64,000 nt of DNA, from the NCBI GenBank assembly GCA_902493385.1, contig CABUPO010000003.1, forward strand, positions 1 through 64,000. The letters run 5' to 3'. Below are positions 1-8,103 of the stretch, one piece after another. The stretch's first letter is position 1. Each line of letters starts with the position of its first letter. The translations under genes and the position numbers were made by a program. Source of the stretch: an uncultured Lachnospiraceae bacterium (lineage in GTDB: Bacteria > Bacillota > Clostridia > Lachnospirales > Lachnospiraceae). Under the pieces are notes generated by a model, which saw only the letters and a list, made by a program, of their open reading frames with translations, was not told the origin of the DNA and ran no database searches.

Positions 1-615
1 CAGGCAAATATCTTCAGGTAACTGATAATAACGGTACGGCAGGAGCTAATGTTGAAGCCGGAGCCGGTACTGGAGCTGCAGGTCAGAAATGGTATGTTAC
101 CAATCTGCAGAATGGATATGTTACGATAAAGAATGGTCTTGGAAACTTCAACCTCGATGTTGCAAACGGCGCCACAGCAGATAATACCAATATGATTATA
201 TTTAATAATTACGGTGGAGACGCCCAGCAGTTTAAGATTTCATCAACCAATAAATCATCACAATATGGTATTCTTACAAAAGTAAGCGGCAATAAGAGCT
301 GCGTACATCTCAGACAGTATGATAACACTGATGTTGTCGAGAATGCTTACTGGCAGGGTGATAATCAGATATGGCAGTTTGAAAAAATTCAAACGGTAGC
401 TTCCGGCAGTGTAAGCGACGGATGGTACTATATTAAGAATACGCAGTCAGGCAAATATCTTCAGGTAACTGATAATAACGGTACGGCAGGAGCTAATGTT
501 GAAGCCGGAGCCGGTACTGGAGCTGCAGGTCAGAAATGGTATGTTACCAATCTGCAGAATGGATATGTTACGATAAAGAATGGTCTTGGAAACTTCAACC
601 TCGATGTTGCAAACG
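1..615 (+). repeat. 447-bp-period tandem repeat inside the lectin gene
   Basis: Bases 1-168 match 448-615 exactly, an offset of 447 bp (149 codons). The rest of the unit matches with scattered, mostly synonymous changes. The unit is one complete beta-trefoil domain. More copies may lie upstream of the window. Confidence 0.9.
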
Positions 616-842
616 CAGCTACAGCAGATAATACCAATATTATTATATTCAATAATTACGGTGGAGACGCCCAGCAGTTCAAGCTTTCTGCAACAAGTAA
701 TCCAACGCAATTCAGTATTTTTACAAAAGTAAGCGGTAATAAGAGCTGTGTTCATCTCAGGCAGTATGATAATACTAATGTTGTAGAGAACGTCAGCTGG
801 CAGGGCGATAATCAGATATGGCAGTTTGAAAAAATTCAATAG
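3..842 (+). CDS. Ricin-type beta-trefoil (CBM13-like) lectin repeats, C-terminal part of a secreted protein (5' truncated)
   Basis: The reading frame is open from the window edge to TAG at 840-842, so only the C-terminal ~279 residues are visible and any catalytic domain lies upstream. It holds almost two copies of a 149-residue unit. Each unit has the three QxW/QxF motifs of an R-type lectin beta-trefoil (QKW, QQF, QIW) plus GKYLQV and NGYVTIKN strands. This fold binds sugars and usually targets a secreted hydrolase to polysaccharide, so carbohydrate binding outside the cell is inferred. The first 168 bases are identical to 448-615, which points to recent duplication or gene conversion. An in-frame ATG at 192 is internal to the domain and not a likely start. 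The upstream enzyme type cannot be told. Confidence 0.8.
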   Translation, partial: GKYLQVTDNNGTAGANVEAGAGTGAAGQKWYVTNLQNGYVTIKNGLGNFNLDVANGATADNTNMIIFNNYGGDAQQFKISSTNKSSQYGILTKVSGNKSCVHLRQYDNTDVVENAYWQGDNQIWQFEKIQTVASGSVSDGWYYIKNTQSGKYLQVTDNNGTAGANVEAGAGTGAAGQKWYVTNLQNGYVTIKNGLGNFNLDVANAATADNTNIIIFNNYGGDAQQFKLSATSNPTQFSIFTKVSGNKSCVHLRQYDNTNVVENVSWQGDNQIWQFEKIQ

Positions 843-865
843 TTTTTTTGGATTCTATATACTAT

Positions 866-927
866 AAAAAGCATTCTGCTTTGCTTCATTGCACTGTGTG
901 CAAAAGTCGCAAAGCAGAATGCTTTTT
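866..927 (+). terminator. Long hairpin terminator between convergent genes, copy A of a recurrent 3'-end element
   Basis: A 19-nt arm (866-884) pairs with 909-927. A-tracts and T-tracts at both ends allow termination in either direction, for the lectin gene (+) and glmS (-). The loop contains TTGCACTGTGTGCAA, itself an inner inverted repeat, followed by AAGTCGC. The same loop occurs twice more, after rsfS and after lexA. Confidence 0.85.
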
Positions 928-979
928 CAGTAAATACCTCAGAAGCTTTGGTTTCCCGCCGGTTTCTTAATATATTGTA

Positions 980-2809
980 TTATTCTACTGTAACTGATTT
1001 GGCAAGATTTCTTGGCTGGTCGACGTTAAGATTGCGCCTTACGGCAGTGTAATATGCCAGATACTGCAATATTACTGCAGTGCAGAAAGGAGTAAATTCT
1101 TCATCCATTCTTGGCAGTATAATATGATGGTCGCACAACGTTGTATCTACATGCTTTCCGGCAGACGTAACGAGAATTACATATGCTCCGCGAGAGCGTA
1201 CTTCCACAACGTTTGATATAACTTTCTGATATATATGTTCCTGTGTTGCAAATGCAATAACAGGAACATTGTCTGTTATCAGCGATATTGTACCGTGCTT
1301 TAACTCGCCTGCAGCATAAGCCTCTGCATGTATATAGCTTATTTCTTTTAATTTGAGGGAACCCTCACATGCAATTGCATAATCCAGTCCGCGTCCGAGA
1401 TAAAAGATATCTTCGGCATTGGACAGCTTATTAGTAATAAGGTATAATTCTTCCTCCATTTTAAGGACTTTTTTCATATTATTAATTGCTGTAAAAAGAC
1501 CGTCAACTTTATTTTTGGCGCCTTCATCGGACAATTTTCCGTTAATCATTGCTATTCTGTATGCAATAAGATACATAATCGAGAGCTGTACAACATATGC
1601 TTTTGTGCTTGCAACTGAAATCTCCGGACCGGCATGTGTATAAAGGACATAATCGCTTTCATTAGCTATTATTGAGCCTTTAACATTAACAACCGAAAGA
1701 GTCTTGGCTCCCCGGCTTTTTGCCAGTTTTATGGCGGCGAGAGTATCAGCAGTTTCTCCGGACTGCGATATAGCTATTACAAGAGTATCATCTGACAGTA
1801 TAGGATCAGAATATCTGAACTCAGAGGCTATCTCGACAGATACAGGTATTCTCGAATATCTTTCAATCATAATGCGTCCGAACATGCCCGCATGCATTGC
1901 TGTGCCGCAGGCTGTAATGATTATATGTTTTATGTTTTTAAAAAGCTCGTCGGGTACATTATCATTAGAAAAATCAGGAAGCCCGTCATTTATTCTCGGT
2001 GAAATTGTATTGATAAGCACTTCAGGCTGCTCGTGTATTTCTTTAAGCATAAAATGTTCATAACCGCCTTTTTTCGCAGCCGCAATATCCCAGTTTACGT
2101 GCATGATTTCAGGTATTACTTCCGTGCCGCATACGTCGTATATTTTGAATGAATCATGTGATAACCTGGCAATATGATTCTCCGGAAGAATAAAATAGTC
2201 CTTTGTATAATCAATAACCGCAACGACGTCAGACGCAACAAATGCGCCTTCATCGCATATAGCGCCGATAAGCGGGCTGTTCTTGCGTATTGAATATATA
2301 ATTCCCGGCTGGTCAGAAAACATTATACAAAAAGCGTATGAACCCTCTAAAACCTCAGACGCTTTATTTATGGCCTTATAAGCGTCGCCGCTGTAATAAT
2401 AATCTATAATCATTGCAGCAATTTCACTGTCAGTCTGAGATACCGGAAATCTGCCGTATTCGCTGAGCATATCAGCAAGCGCATGGTAATTTTCTATTAT
2501 TCCATTATGTATAAGCGTAACTTTCCCACAGGAATGCGGATGAGAATTGATGTCCGACACGCCGCCGTGCGTCGCCCATCTTGTATGCCCTATTCCGCAT
2601 ACCGTAGCGCCGTCTATATTGTTCTTTTTAAGCTTTTCTGCAAGGTTATTAACCTTTCCTGTAGTTTTTATAGTTATAATATCTGAATTATCGTTGGAAA
2701 AAAATGCAATTCCGGCGCTGTCATATCCTCTGTATTCAAGAGCAAACAGACCGTCAATTATAATCTGTTTGGCGTCAAGACTCCCTGTATAGCCTATTAT
2801 TCCACACAT
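980..2809 (-). CDS. glmS: Glutamine--fructose-6-phosphate aminotransferase (isomerizing)
   Basis: GlmS makes glucosamine-6-phosphate from fructose-6-phosphate and glutamine, the entry step to UDP-GlcNAc for peptidoglycan; it is cytoplasmic. The start chosen gives MCGIIGYTG, because class II amidotransferases need Cys at position 2 as nucleophile after Met removal. A GGAGG sits just upstream; a longer in-frame start at 2863 would bury that Cys. An N-terminal amidotransferase domain (GHTRWATHG, HNGIIENY) is followed by two SIS sugar-isomerase domains and the typical C-terminus DQPRNLAKSVTVE. The length, 609 residues, is normal for the family. A promoter places the transcript start only ~25 nt before the ATG, so the glmS ribozyme found in many Bacillota cannot be present. 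Confidence 0.96.
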   Translation of the reverse strand: MCGIIGYTGSLDAKQIIIDGLFALEYRGYDSAGIAFFSNDNSDIITIKTTGKVNNLAEKLKKNNIDGATVCGIGHTRWATHGGVSDINSHPHSCGKVTLIHNGIIENYHALADMLSEYGRFPVSQTDSEIAAMIIDYYYSGDAYKAINKASEVLEGSYAFCIMFSDQPGIIYSIRKNSPLIGAICDEGAFVASDVVAVIDYTKDYFILPENHIARLSHDSFKIYDVCGTEVIPEIMHVNWDIAAAKKGGYEHFMLKEIHEQPEVLINTISPRINDGLPDFSNDNVPDELFKNIKHIIITACGTAMHAGMFGRIMIERYSRIPVSVEIASEFRYSDPILSDDTLVIAISQSGETADTLAAIKLAKSRGAKTLSVVNVKGSIIANESDYVLYTHAGPEISVASTKAYVVQLSIMYLIAYRIAMINGKLSDEGAKNKVDGLFTAINNMKKVLKMEEELYLITNKLSNAEDIFYLGRGLDYAIACEGSLKLKEISYIHAEAYAAGELKHGTISLITDNVPVIAFATQEHIYQKVISNVVEVRSRGAYVILVTSAGKHVDTTLCDHHIILPRMDEEFTPFCTAVILQYLAYYTAVRRNLNVDQPRNLAKSVTVE

Positions 2810-2839
2810 AAACAAACCTCCATTCACGTCTATTGTATA

Positions 2840-2868
2840 AGTATATACTTTTATCAATTTCATTGCAA
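2840..2868 (-). promoter_or_regulatory. glmS promoter
   Basis: On the minus strand TTGCAA (2863-2868) and TATACT (2840-2845) are separated by 17 bp. The predicted RNA start gives a leader of ~25 nt. The -35 hexamer is palindromic and is also used by the divergent hydE promoter. Confidence 0.6.
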
Positions 2869-2891
2869 TAAAAATATATTCATGATAACAT
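2863..2891 (+). promoter_or_regulatory. hydE-trxB promoter
   Basis: TTGCAA (2863-2868), 17 bp spacer, TAACAT (2886-2891). It shares its -35 hexamer base for base with the opposite glmS promoter, so the two should compete for RNA polymerase. Confidence 0.5.
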
Positions 2892-2926
2892 ATGCATACA
2901 TAAAAAAAAGGGGTACAAAATGATAC

Positions 2927-3973
2927 ATGGATAACGTATGTAAAATAATAGATAACATGTGTATAAGCCGTACTATTGACAGAGCTTCACTTGCAACTAT
3001 AATTAATAATAATGACAAAAATATGCTGGATTATCTGTCGCAATGCGCCCAAAAGACAGCCTGTCAGTCATTTGGCAATAAAATATATATAAGAGGACTT
3101 ATAGAATTCACTAATTACTGCCATAATAACTGTTATTATTGCGGCATAAGAAGAGACAATAAAAATATATCACGATACAGGCTTACGAAAGAAGATATAC
3201 TTTTATGTACGGATATAGGATATGAGCTTGGTTTCCGGACATTTGTACTGCAGGGCGGAGAAGATGCATATTTTTCAGATGATTATATGTGCGGTATTAT
3301 ATCGTCCATTAAAAGACAACACAAGGATTGTGCTTTGACGCTTTCAATAGGAGAAAAAAGCCGGGAAACTTATAAAAAATATTATGACGCGGGTGCAGAC
3401 CGGTATCTTCTGAGACACGAAACAGCAGATGAAGAGCATTATAAGAAGCTTCATCCGGCGGCTATGTCTTATAATAACCGTATAAGGTGCCTTTATGACC
3501 TTAAAAGTACAGGCTTTCAGACTGGGTGCGGATTTATGGTGGGTTCGTATGGACAAAGCATTGATACAATATATAAGGATTTAAAATTCATTATGGAGTT
3601 CAAACCTCATATGGTAGGTATAGGTCCGTTTATAGCCCAGCATAATACGCCGTTTGCAGACAAGGAGAACGGAAGAGTTATACTTACGCTTAAGCTTCTT
3701 GCGGTTATACGAATACTTCTTCCAAATGTACTGCTTCCCGCAACAACTGCGCTTCAGACTATGGATGAGCATGGACATGAGAAGGGGATTCTTTTTGGAG
3801 CCAATGTTATTATGCCAAATCTTTCTCCTATGCATGCAAGAAGGAATTACACATTATACGACAATAAGGCTTATCTGGGAGAAGAGGCTGCGGAAAGTAT
3901 TGAATTACTAAAAAAACGTTTGAATAATATAGGTTATGAAATTACAGTATCACGGGGTGATTATAATGAATGA
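2927..3973 (+). CDS. hydE: [FeFe]-hydrogenase H-cluster radical SAM maturase HydE
   Basis: HydE is a radical SAM enzyme that works with HydG and HydF to assemble the di-iron subcluster of [FeFe]-hydrogenase. The 348-residue length fits. The CxxxCxxC [4Fe-4S] motif is at Cys65, Cys69 and Cys72 in the context FTNYCHNNCYYCGIRR, which is typical of HydE, and the surrounding IRGLIEF and LQGGED segments also match. The ATG at 2927 follows AAGGGG. No hydF, hydG or hydrogenase gene is in this window, so they must lie elsewhere if the pathway is complete. The end overlaps the trxB-like gene by 8 nt, which indicates an operon. Confidence 0.88.
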   Translation: MDNVCKIIDNMCISRTIDRASLATIINNNDKNMLDYLSQCAQKTACQSFGNKIYIRGLIEFTNYCHNNCYYCGIRRDNKNISRYRLTKEDILLCTDIGYELGFRTFVLQGGEDAYFSDDYMCGIISSIKRQHKDCALTLSIGEKSRETYKKYYDAGADRYLLRHETADEEHYKKLHPAAMSYNNRIRCLYDLKSTGFQTGCGFMVGSYGQSIDTIYKDLKFIMEFKPHMVGIGPFIAQHNTPFADKENGRVILTLKLLAVIRILLPNVLLPATTALQTMDEHGHEKGILFGANVIMPNLSPMHARRNYTLYDNKAYLGEEAAESIELLKKRLNNIGYEITVSRGDYNE

Positions 3974-4868
3974 TGTAAAAGATATAATTATTGTAGGAGC
4001 CGGGCTTGCCGGATTATCGGCGCTTTTATATGCCAAAAGAGCAGGTTACAGCGTATCTGTAATTGAAAAGGATGTATATTACGGAAGTCAGATAGCAAAG
4101 ACCTCTGTTGTCGATAATTATCCGGGAATACCGGATATAATGGGCGCAGATCTTTTGGATGCGTTTAAAAAACACGCAATATACAATAAAGATGATATTA
4201 TATCAGACCAGGTTACAGGCTTTGAATATAATGATAATCTTTGGAGTGTTTTTACAAAAACCAGTTCATATAAAGCAAGAACAATAATATATGCAGCAGG
4301 CGCCCATCACAGAAACCTTAATGTTCCGGGTGAAAAAGAATATACAGGAAAAGGCGTATCTTATTGCGCTACATGCGACGGCGCATTTTTCAGAGATAAA
4401 AATATTGCAGTATGCGGAGGAGGCAATACGGCTGCACAGGACGTTCTTTACATGACGGATATTGCAAAGAAAATATATCTTATACACAGGCGCGGTTCAT
4501 TCAGATTCTCTGACAAAATTTTAGACAAAATAAAACAGGCGGGTAATGTAAATATAATTACAAATGACACAGTAAAAAGCATTAACGGAGATAAGACTGT
4601 ATCAGAAATTGTACTTAATTCGGGTAAAACAATAGAAGTTTCAGGGGTATTTATTGCCGTCGGAATGAATCCTGACACCGCAATACTAAAAGACATGAAT
4701 ATTCTTGACGACAGCGGATATATAATTGCTGACGAAACATGTAAAACCTGCCTGAAAGGCTTCTTTGCCGCAGGCGACGTACGTACAAAACCTCTCAGGC
4801 AGGCTGTCACAGCAGCTTCTGACGGAGCTGTCTGTGTAGAATCTGTTACTGAATATTTAAAATATTAA
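3966..4868 (+). CDS. trxB: Thioredoxin-disulfide reductase (TrxB family)
   Basis: This FAD flavoprotein reduces thioredoxin, or a related partner, with NADPH. It has GAGLAG for FAD (residues 11-16), the redox pair CATC (Cys134/Cys137), the nucleotide fold CGGGNTAA, and HRRGSFR, the HRRxxxR signature for NADPH. The C-terminal FAD motif is AAGDVRTKPLRQ. With the start at 3966, inside the hydE end and preceded by GGGGTGA, it has 300 residues, close to TrxB at ~310; an upstream in-frame start at 3936 would extend further into hydE. Operon pairing with hydE is unusual and may mean a dedicated redox partner, which is inference. Confidence 0.88.
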   Translation: MNDVKDIIIVGAGLAGLSALLYAKRAGYSVSVIEKDVYYGSQIAKTSVVDNYPGIPDIMGADLLDAFKKHAIYNKDDIISDQVTGFEYNDNLWSVFTKTSSYKARTIIYAAGAHHRNLNVPGEKEYTGKGVSYCATCDGAFFRDKNIAVCGGGNTAAQDVLYMTDIAKKIYLIHRRGSFRFSDKILDKIKQAGNVNIITNDTVKSINGDKTVSEIVLNSGKTIEVSGVFIAVGMNPDTAILKDMNILDDSGYIIADETCKTCLKGFFAAGDVRTKPLRQAVTAASDGAVCVESVTEYLKY

Positions 4869-4875
4869 CGTATTA

Positions 4876-6246
4876 TCAGTCTATTTTAGGAAGTGAAGCA
4901 AATCCCTTTTTCAAATCTTCATCCGTAGGTATATAGTCTGACATGGTACCGTCGTTATATGAGCCATAAGCAACCATGTCAAAATAGCCTGTTCCTGTAA
5001 GACCGAAGAGGATTGTTTTTTCTTCGCCGGTCTCTTTGCATCTGAGAGCTTCATCCATTGCAACACGGATAGCGTGGCTGCTTTCAGGAGCAGGAAGAAT
5101 GCCTTCAACCCGTGCAAACTGCTGTGCTGCGGCAAATACGCTTGTCTGTTCAACGCTTCTTGCTTCTATGAGACCATCATCATAGAGCTGAGACAGAACT
5201 GAGCTCATTCCATGATATCTGAGTCCTCCGGCATGGTTTGCAGATGGAATAAATCCACTTCCAAGAGTATACATCTTTGACAGAGGACATACCATTCCGG
5301 TATCGCAGAAATCATATGCATATACGCCGCGTGTAAGGCTTGGGCATGACGCCGGTTCTACAGCTATGAACTGGTAGTCAGCTTCGCCTCTGAGCTTTTC
5401 ACCCATAAACGGAGAAATGAGTCCTCCAAGGTTAGAACCTCCGCCCGCGCATCCAATAATTATATCAGGCTTAATTCCATATTTATCAAGAGCAATCTTG
5501 GATTCAAGTCCTATAACCGACTGGTGGAGAAGCACCTGTGAAAGTACGGAGCCAAGCACATAACGGTATCCCTCCTGTGAGGTGGCGGCTTCAACGGCTT
5601 CTGATATTGCACATCCAAGGCTTCCAGTAGTTCCCGGAAAGTCAGCAAGTATCTTTCTTCCGATATTAGTTGTATCTGAAGGAGACGGGGTGACCGAAGC
5701 TCCGTATGTTCTCATAACCTCACGCCTGAAAGGCTTCTGTTCATAAGAACATTTGACCATATATACTTTACAGTCAAGATTAAAATAAGAACATGCCATT
5801 GAAAGAGCTGTTCCCCACTGGCCGGCTCCTGTCTCGGTTGTAACGCCTTTAAGGCCCTGCTTTTTTGCGTAATATGCCTGTGCGATTGCAGAATTGAGCT
5901 TGTGGCTTCCTGATGTGTTATTGCCTTCAAATTTGTAATAAATCTTAGCAGGAGTATCAAGCGCCTTTTCAAGAAAATATGCCCTTACAAGAGGTGAAGG
6001 ACGATACATCTTATAAAAATCAACAATCTCATCAGGAATATCAAAATACGGTGTGGTATCATCAAGCTCCTGTTTTATAAGCTCGTCACAGAAAACAGGT
6101 CTTAATTCTTCAAATGTCATAGGTTTTAATGTCTCCGGATTAAGAAGAGGAGCAGGCTTGTTTTTCATCTCTGCTCTGACATTGTACCATTGTGTAGGAA
6201 TCTCATTCTCTTTGAGATATATTTTGTAAGGTATTTTGTTATCCAT
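4876..6246 (-). CDS. trpB2: TrpB2-type tryptophan synthase beta-like PLP enzyme
   Basis: This is a PLP enzyme of the TrpB2 class, which condenses indole with serine or phosphoserine. Lys116 in GSHKLNSA is the PLP lysine and GCAGGGSN holds the cofactor phosphate. At 456 residues it is longer than TrpB1 (~400) and has the N-terminal extension of the class. It stands alone: no trpA or other trp gene is nearby, so it may salvage indole. It has its own promoter. Its stop lies only 7 bp from the trxB stop on the opposite strand, with no hairpin between. Confidence 0.88.
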   Translation of the reverse strand: MDNKIPYKIYLKENEIPTQWYNVRAEMKNKPAPLLNPETLKPMTFEELRPVFCDELIKQELDDTTPYFDIPDEIVDFYKMYRPSPLVRAYFLEKALDTPAKIYYKFEGNNTSGSHKLNSAIAQAYYAKKQGLKGVTTETGAGQWGTALSMACSYFNLDCKVYMVKCSYEQKPFRREVMRTYGASVTPSPSDTTNIGRKILADFPGTTGSLGCAISEAVEAATSQEGYRYVLGSVLSQVLLHQSVIGLESKIALDKYGIKPDIIIGCAGGGSNLGGLISPFMGEKLRGEADYQFIAVEPASCPSLTRGVYAYDFCDTGMVCPLSKMYTLGSGFIPSANHAGGLRYHGMSSVLSQLYDDGLIEARSVEQTSVFAAAQQFARVEGILPAPESSHAIRVAMDEALRCKETGEEKTILFGLTGTGYFDMVAYGSYNDGTMSDYIPTDEDLKKGFASLPKID

Positions 6247-6293
6247 TTTACAGTTCCTTTCATTATAATATGTAAAAAATATACTTTATATAA

Positions 6294-6321
6294 ATTATAT
6301 ACTCTTACTGATAAAAGTCAA
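6294..6321 (-). promoter_or_regulatory. trpB2 promoter
   Basis: On the minus strand TTGACT (6316-6321), 16 bp spacer, TATAAT (6294-6299). The remaining leader to the ATG at 6246 is ~40 nt, too short for a T-box or tandem-Trp leader. Confidence 0.6.
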
Positions 6322-6333
6322 TTAAAACATGAC

Positions 6334-6362
6334 TTGAATTGATTTTTTTATCATGCTATAAT
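6334..6362 (+). promoter_or_regulatory. tRNA-Arg promoter
   Basis: TTGAAT (6334-6339), 17 bp spacer, TATAAT (6357-6362). The -10 ends 26 bp before the first tRNA base. No terminator separates the tRNA from the next gene. Confidence 0.7.
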
Positions 6363-6388
6363 ACTCATTAATATCGCTTACAGACTAT

Positions 6389-6463
6389 GCACCTGTAGCT
6401 CAGTGGATAGAGCAGTGGTTTCCGGAACCATGTTTTGCGGGGGTTCGAGTCCCTTCAGGTGTG
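6389..6463 (+). tRNA. tRNA-Arg (anticodon CCG)
   Basis: A full cloverleaf can be drawn: acceptor 6389-6395 with 6456-6462, a 4-bp D stem, anticodon stem GTGGT/ACCAT, loop TTCCGGA with anticodon CCG at 6422-6424, and T stem GGGGG/CCCTT around TTCGAGT. The variable region is 7 nt (GTTTTGC), longer than the common 4-5. The 3' CCA is not encoded. Confidence 0.9.
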
Positions 6464-6498
6464 CTTGCTAAAATATTTTATATACGCTGGTGAAGAAT

Positions 6499-7302
6499 AT
6501 GAGACTAAGACACAGATACTCAAAAAATATATTCAGAATAATCGCTGTATTATCATTTGCCGGTATAATATTGCTTTCAATGCTGCCGGGCTCGCTTAAT
6601 ATAGCTAATACGGTTAATGAAACCAAAACGGATAAAGGCTCTGATACGGATAATGACAAGACGCTTACAGACCCTGCGGTAACATTTAATTATGAAGGAA
6701 CAGCTTATCTTGCATGCAACAAGTATAAAGAGATTAACGAGCTCGTCAGAGAATATTATAATGCCACACTGAGTGTGGATATGGATAAAATCGGCGGGCT
6801 TGTAAGCGATATAAGCCAGATAGACCAGGATAAGCTTATAACACAGGCTTCTTATATGGAGAATATAGACAACATTATATGTTATACAATAGACGGTCCG
6901 GTTGAAGGCACCTTCAGGGCATATGTATATTATGATATGAAGTTATACGGAATTAACACTCCGGCGCCTGCCCTTTCAGCACTTTATATAACTATGGCGT
7001 CTGACGGAAGATATATTATTTATCTGAGCGGACTGGACGGCGATGCACAGAATTTCATATCGTCTACGGATACAAGCGAAGATGTTATTCATCTTAAAAA
7101 GCTTGTCAACGACAGATTTGAGAATGTTGTCAATACTGACGAACAGCTTAAAGCATTTTGCGAGATGATTAACAGCGGAACAGTACCTGACGCAGCTGCG
7201 ACTGACGCTCCTGATACGTCTGATGTGTCAGGACAGGCAATAGATACTGTGCCGGTACAGGAAGATGTTTCCGAAGGAGCGCTTACTACTGATGTTCAGT
7301 GA
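6499..7302 (+). CDS. Hypothetical membrane-anchored protein
   Basis: I do not recognise a named family. One hydrophobic segment (about residues 11-29, RIIAVLSFAGIILLSML) after a basic N-terminus suggests an anchor or signal peptide. A ~180-residue folded domain follows, with alternating strands (EGTFRAYVYYDMKLYG, DGRYIIYLSG) that could fit an NTF2-like fold. The last ~40 residues are a low-complexity Ala/Asp/Thr/Val tail. The ATG at 6499 follows GGTGA at 5 nt; a GTG at 6490 is an alternative start. The gene begins 35 nt after tRNA-Arg with no visible promoter of its own, so it may be read from the tRNA promoter. Confidence 0.6.
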   Translation: MRLRHRYSKNIFRIIAVLSFAGIILLSMLPGSLNIANTVNETKTDKGSDTDNDKTLTDPAVTFNYEGTAYLACNKYKEINELVREYYNATLSVDMDKIGGLVSDISQIDQDKLITQASYMENIDNIICYTIDGPVEGTFRAYVYYDMKLYGINTPAPALSALYITMASDGRYIIYLSGLDGDAQNFISSTDTSEDVIHLKKLVNDRFENVVNTDEQLKAFCEMINSGTVPDAAATDAPDTSDVSGQAIDTVPVQEDVSEGALTTDVQ

Positions 7303-7333
7303 AGTTATTTACATTAAAAATAATATTTTAAAA

Positions 7334-7359
7334 GGCGTCAGTTTAGTATAGCTGGCGCC
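7334..7359 (+). terminator. Hairpin between the hypothetical gene and rluF
   Basis: A 9-bp stem (7334-7342 with 7351-7359, two G-U pairs) around TTAGTATA. There is no T-run after it and the rluF ribosome site starts 10 nt later. It could be a weak terminator or could affect rluF translation. Confidence 0.4.
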
Positions 7360-7377
7360 TGATTATATGGAGGAATC

Positions 7378-8085
7378 TTGGATAATACAGGAATAAGAAT
7401 TAACAAATATCTCAGTGAAGCCGGAGTATGTTCAAGGCGGGAAGCCGACAGGCTTATAGAAGCCGGAAAAGTAATGATTAATAATGATTTAGTTACGTGC
7501 GGAACAAAAGTATTTCCGGGCGATACTGTTTATGTAGGCGGCAAAAAAGTTGTTTCAGACACAAAGCCTGTCGTACTTTTATATAACAAGCCAAAAGGTG
7601 TGGTTTGTTCTACTGCGGAAAAAGATAATATAGTCGATTATATCGGATATCCTGAGCGCATTTATCCCGTCGGAAGACTTGATAAGGACTCTACCGGCCT
7701 GATATTTTTGACAAACCAGGGAGATATTCATGACGCTGTATTAAGAGTATCCAACAGGCATGAAAAAGAGTATCTTGTACGGGTAAATAAGCCGATTAAC
7801 GCTGAGTTTGAACATGGTATGAGGATAGGAGTTCCTATTCTTAATACGGTGACTATGCCGTGCAGGCTTAAGCGTATTAATGATTATGAATTTACGATAA
7901 TTCTTACCCAGGGGCTTAACAGACAGATAAGGCGTATGTGCGCTTATTTTGATTACAGTGTAAGAACTTTAAAAAGAATACGAATAATGGACTACAACAT
8001 AGGAACACTAAAAGAAGGACAATACCGTGTGTTTAATGAAAAGCAGATAAACGAGCTCAGAAAAAAGCTTTCGCTTCCGGTATAA
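7378..8085 (+). CDS. rluF: 23S rRNA pseudouridine synthase, RluF-like (RsuA family)
   Basis: This enzyme isomerises a uridine in rRNA to pseudouridine. An S4 RNA-binding domain (residues 6-50, YLSEAGVCSRREADRLIEAG) is followed by the catalytic motif GRLDKDSTGL with Asp102. The stretches HEKEYLV, GVPIL and LNRQIRRMCAYF resemble E. coli RluF, which modifies 23S U2604, more than RsuA. Target assignment is therefore probable but not proven. Start: TTG at 7378 after GGAGG; no ATG fits. The next gene, ligA, starts 18 nt downstream, so these two and metA form a likely operon. Confidence 0.85.
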   Translation: MDNTGIRINKYLSEAGVCSRREADRLIEAGKVMINNDLVTCGTKVFPGDTVYVGGKKVVSDTKPVVLLYNKPKGVVCSTAEKDNIVDYIGYPERIYPVGRLDKDSTGLIFLTNQGDIHDAVLRVSNRHEKEYLVRVNKPINAEFEHGMRIGVPILNTVTMPCRLKRINDYEFTIILTQGLNRQIRRMCAYFDYSVRTLKRIRIMDYNIGTLKEGQYRVFNEKQINELRKKLSLPV

Positions 8086-8103
8086 AGCTGTAAAGGAGAA
8101 GTT

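Noticed and set aside
447..839. Open frame of 130 codons on the minus strand inside the lectin repeat gene
   Set aside because: It is a shadow of the repeat coding sequence; no ribosome site, and the plus frame has clear domain motifs.
2810..2926. glmS ribozyme
   Set aside because: Not enough space, and no conserved core seen.
6247..6388. Possible T-box or Trp leader before trpB2
   Set aside because: The promoter leaves a leader of only ~40 nt, with no T-box sequence or Trp codon run.
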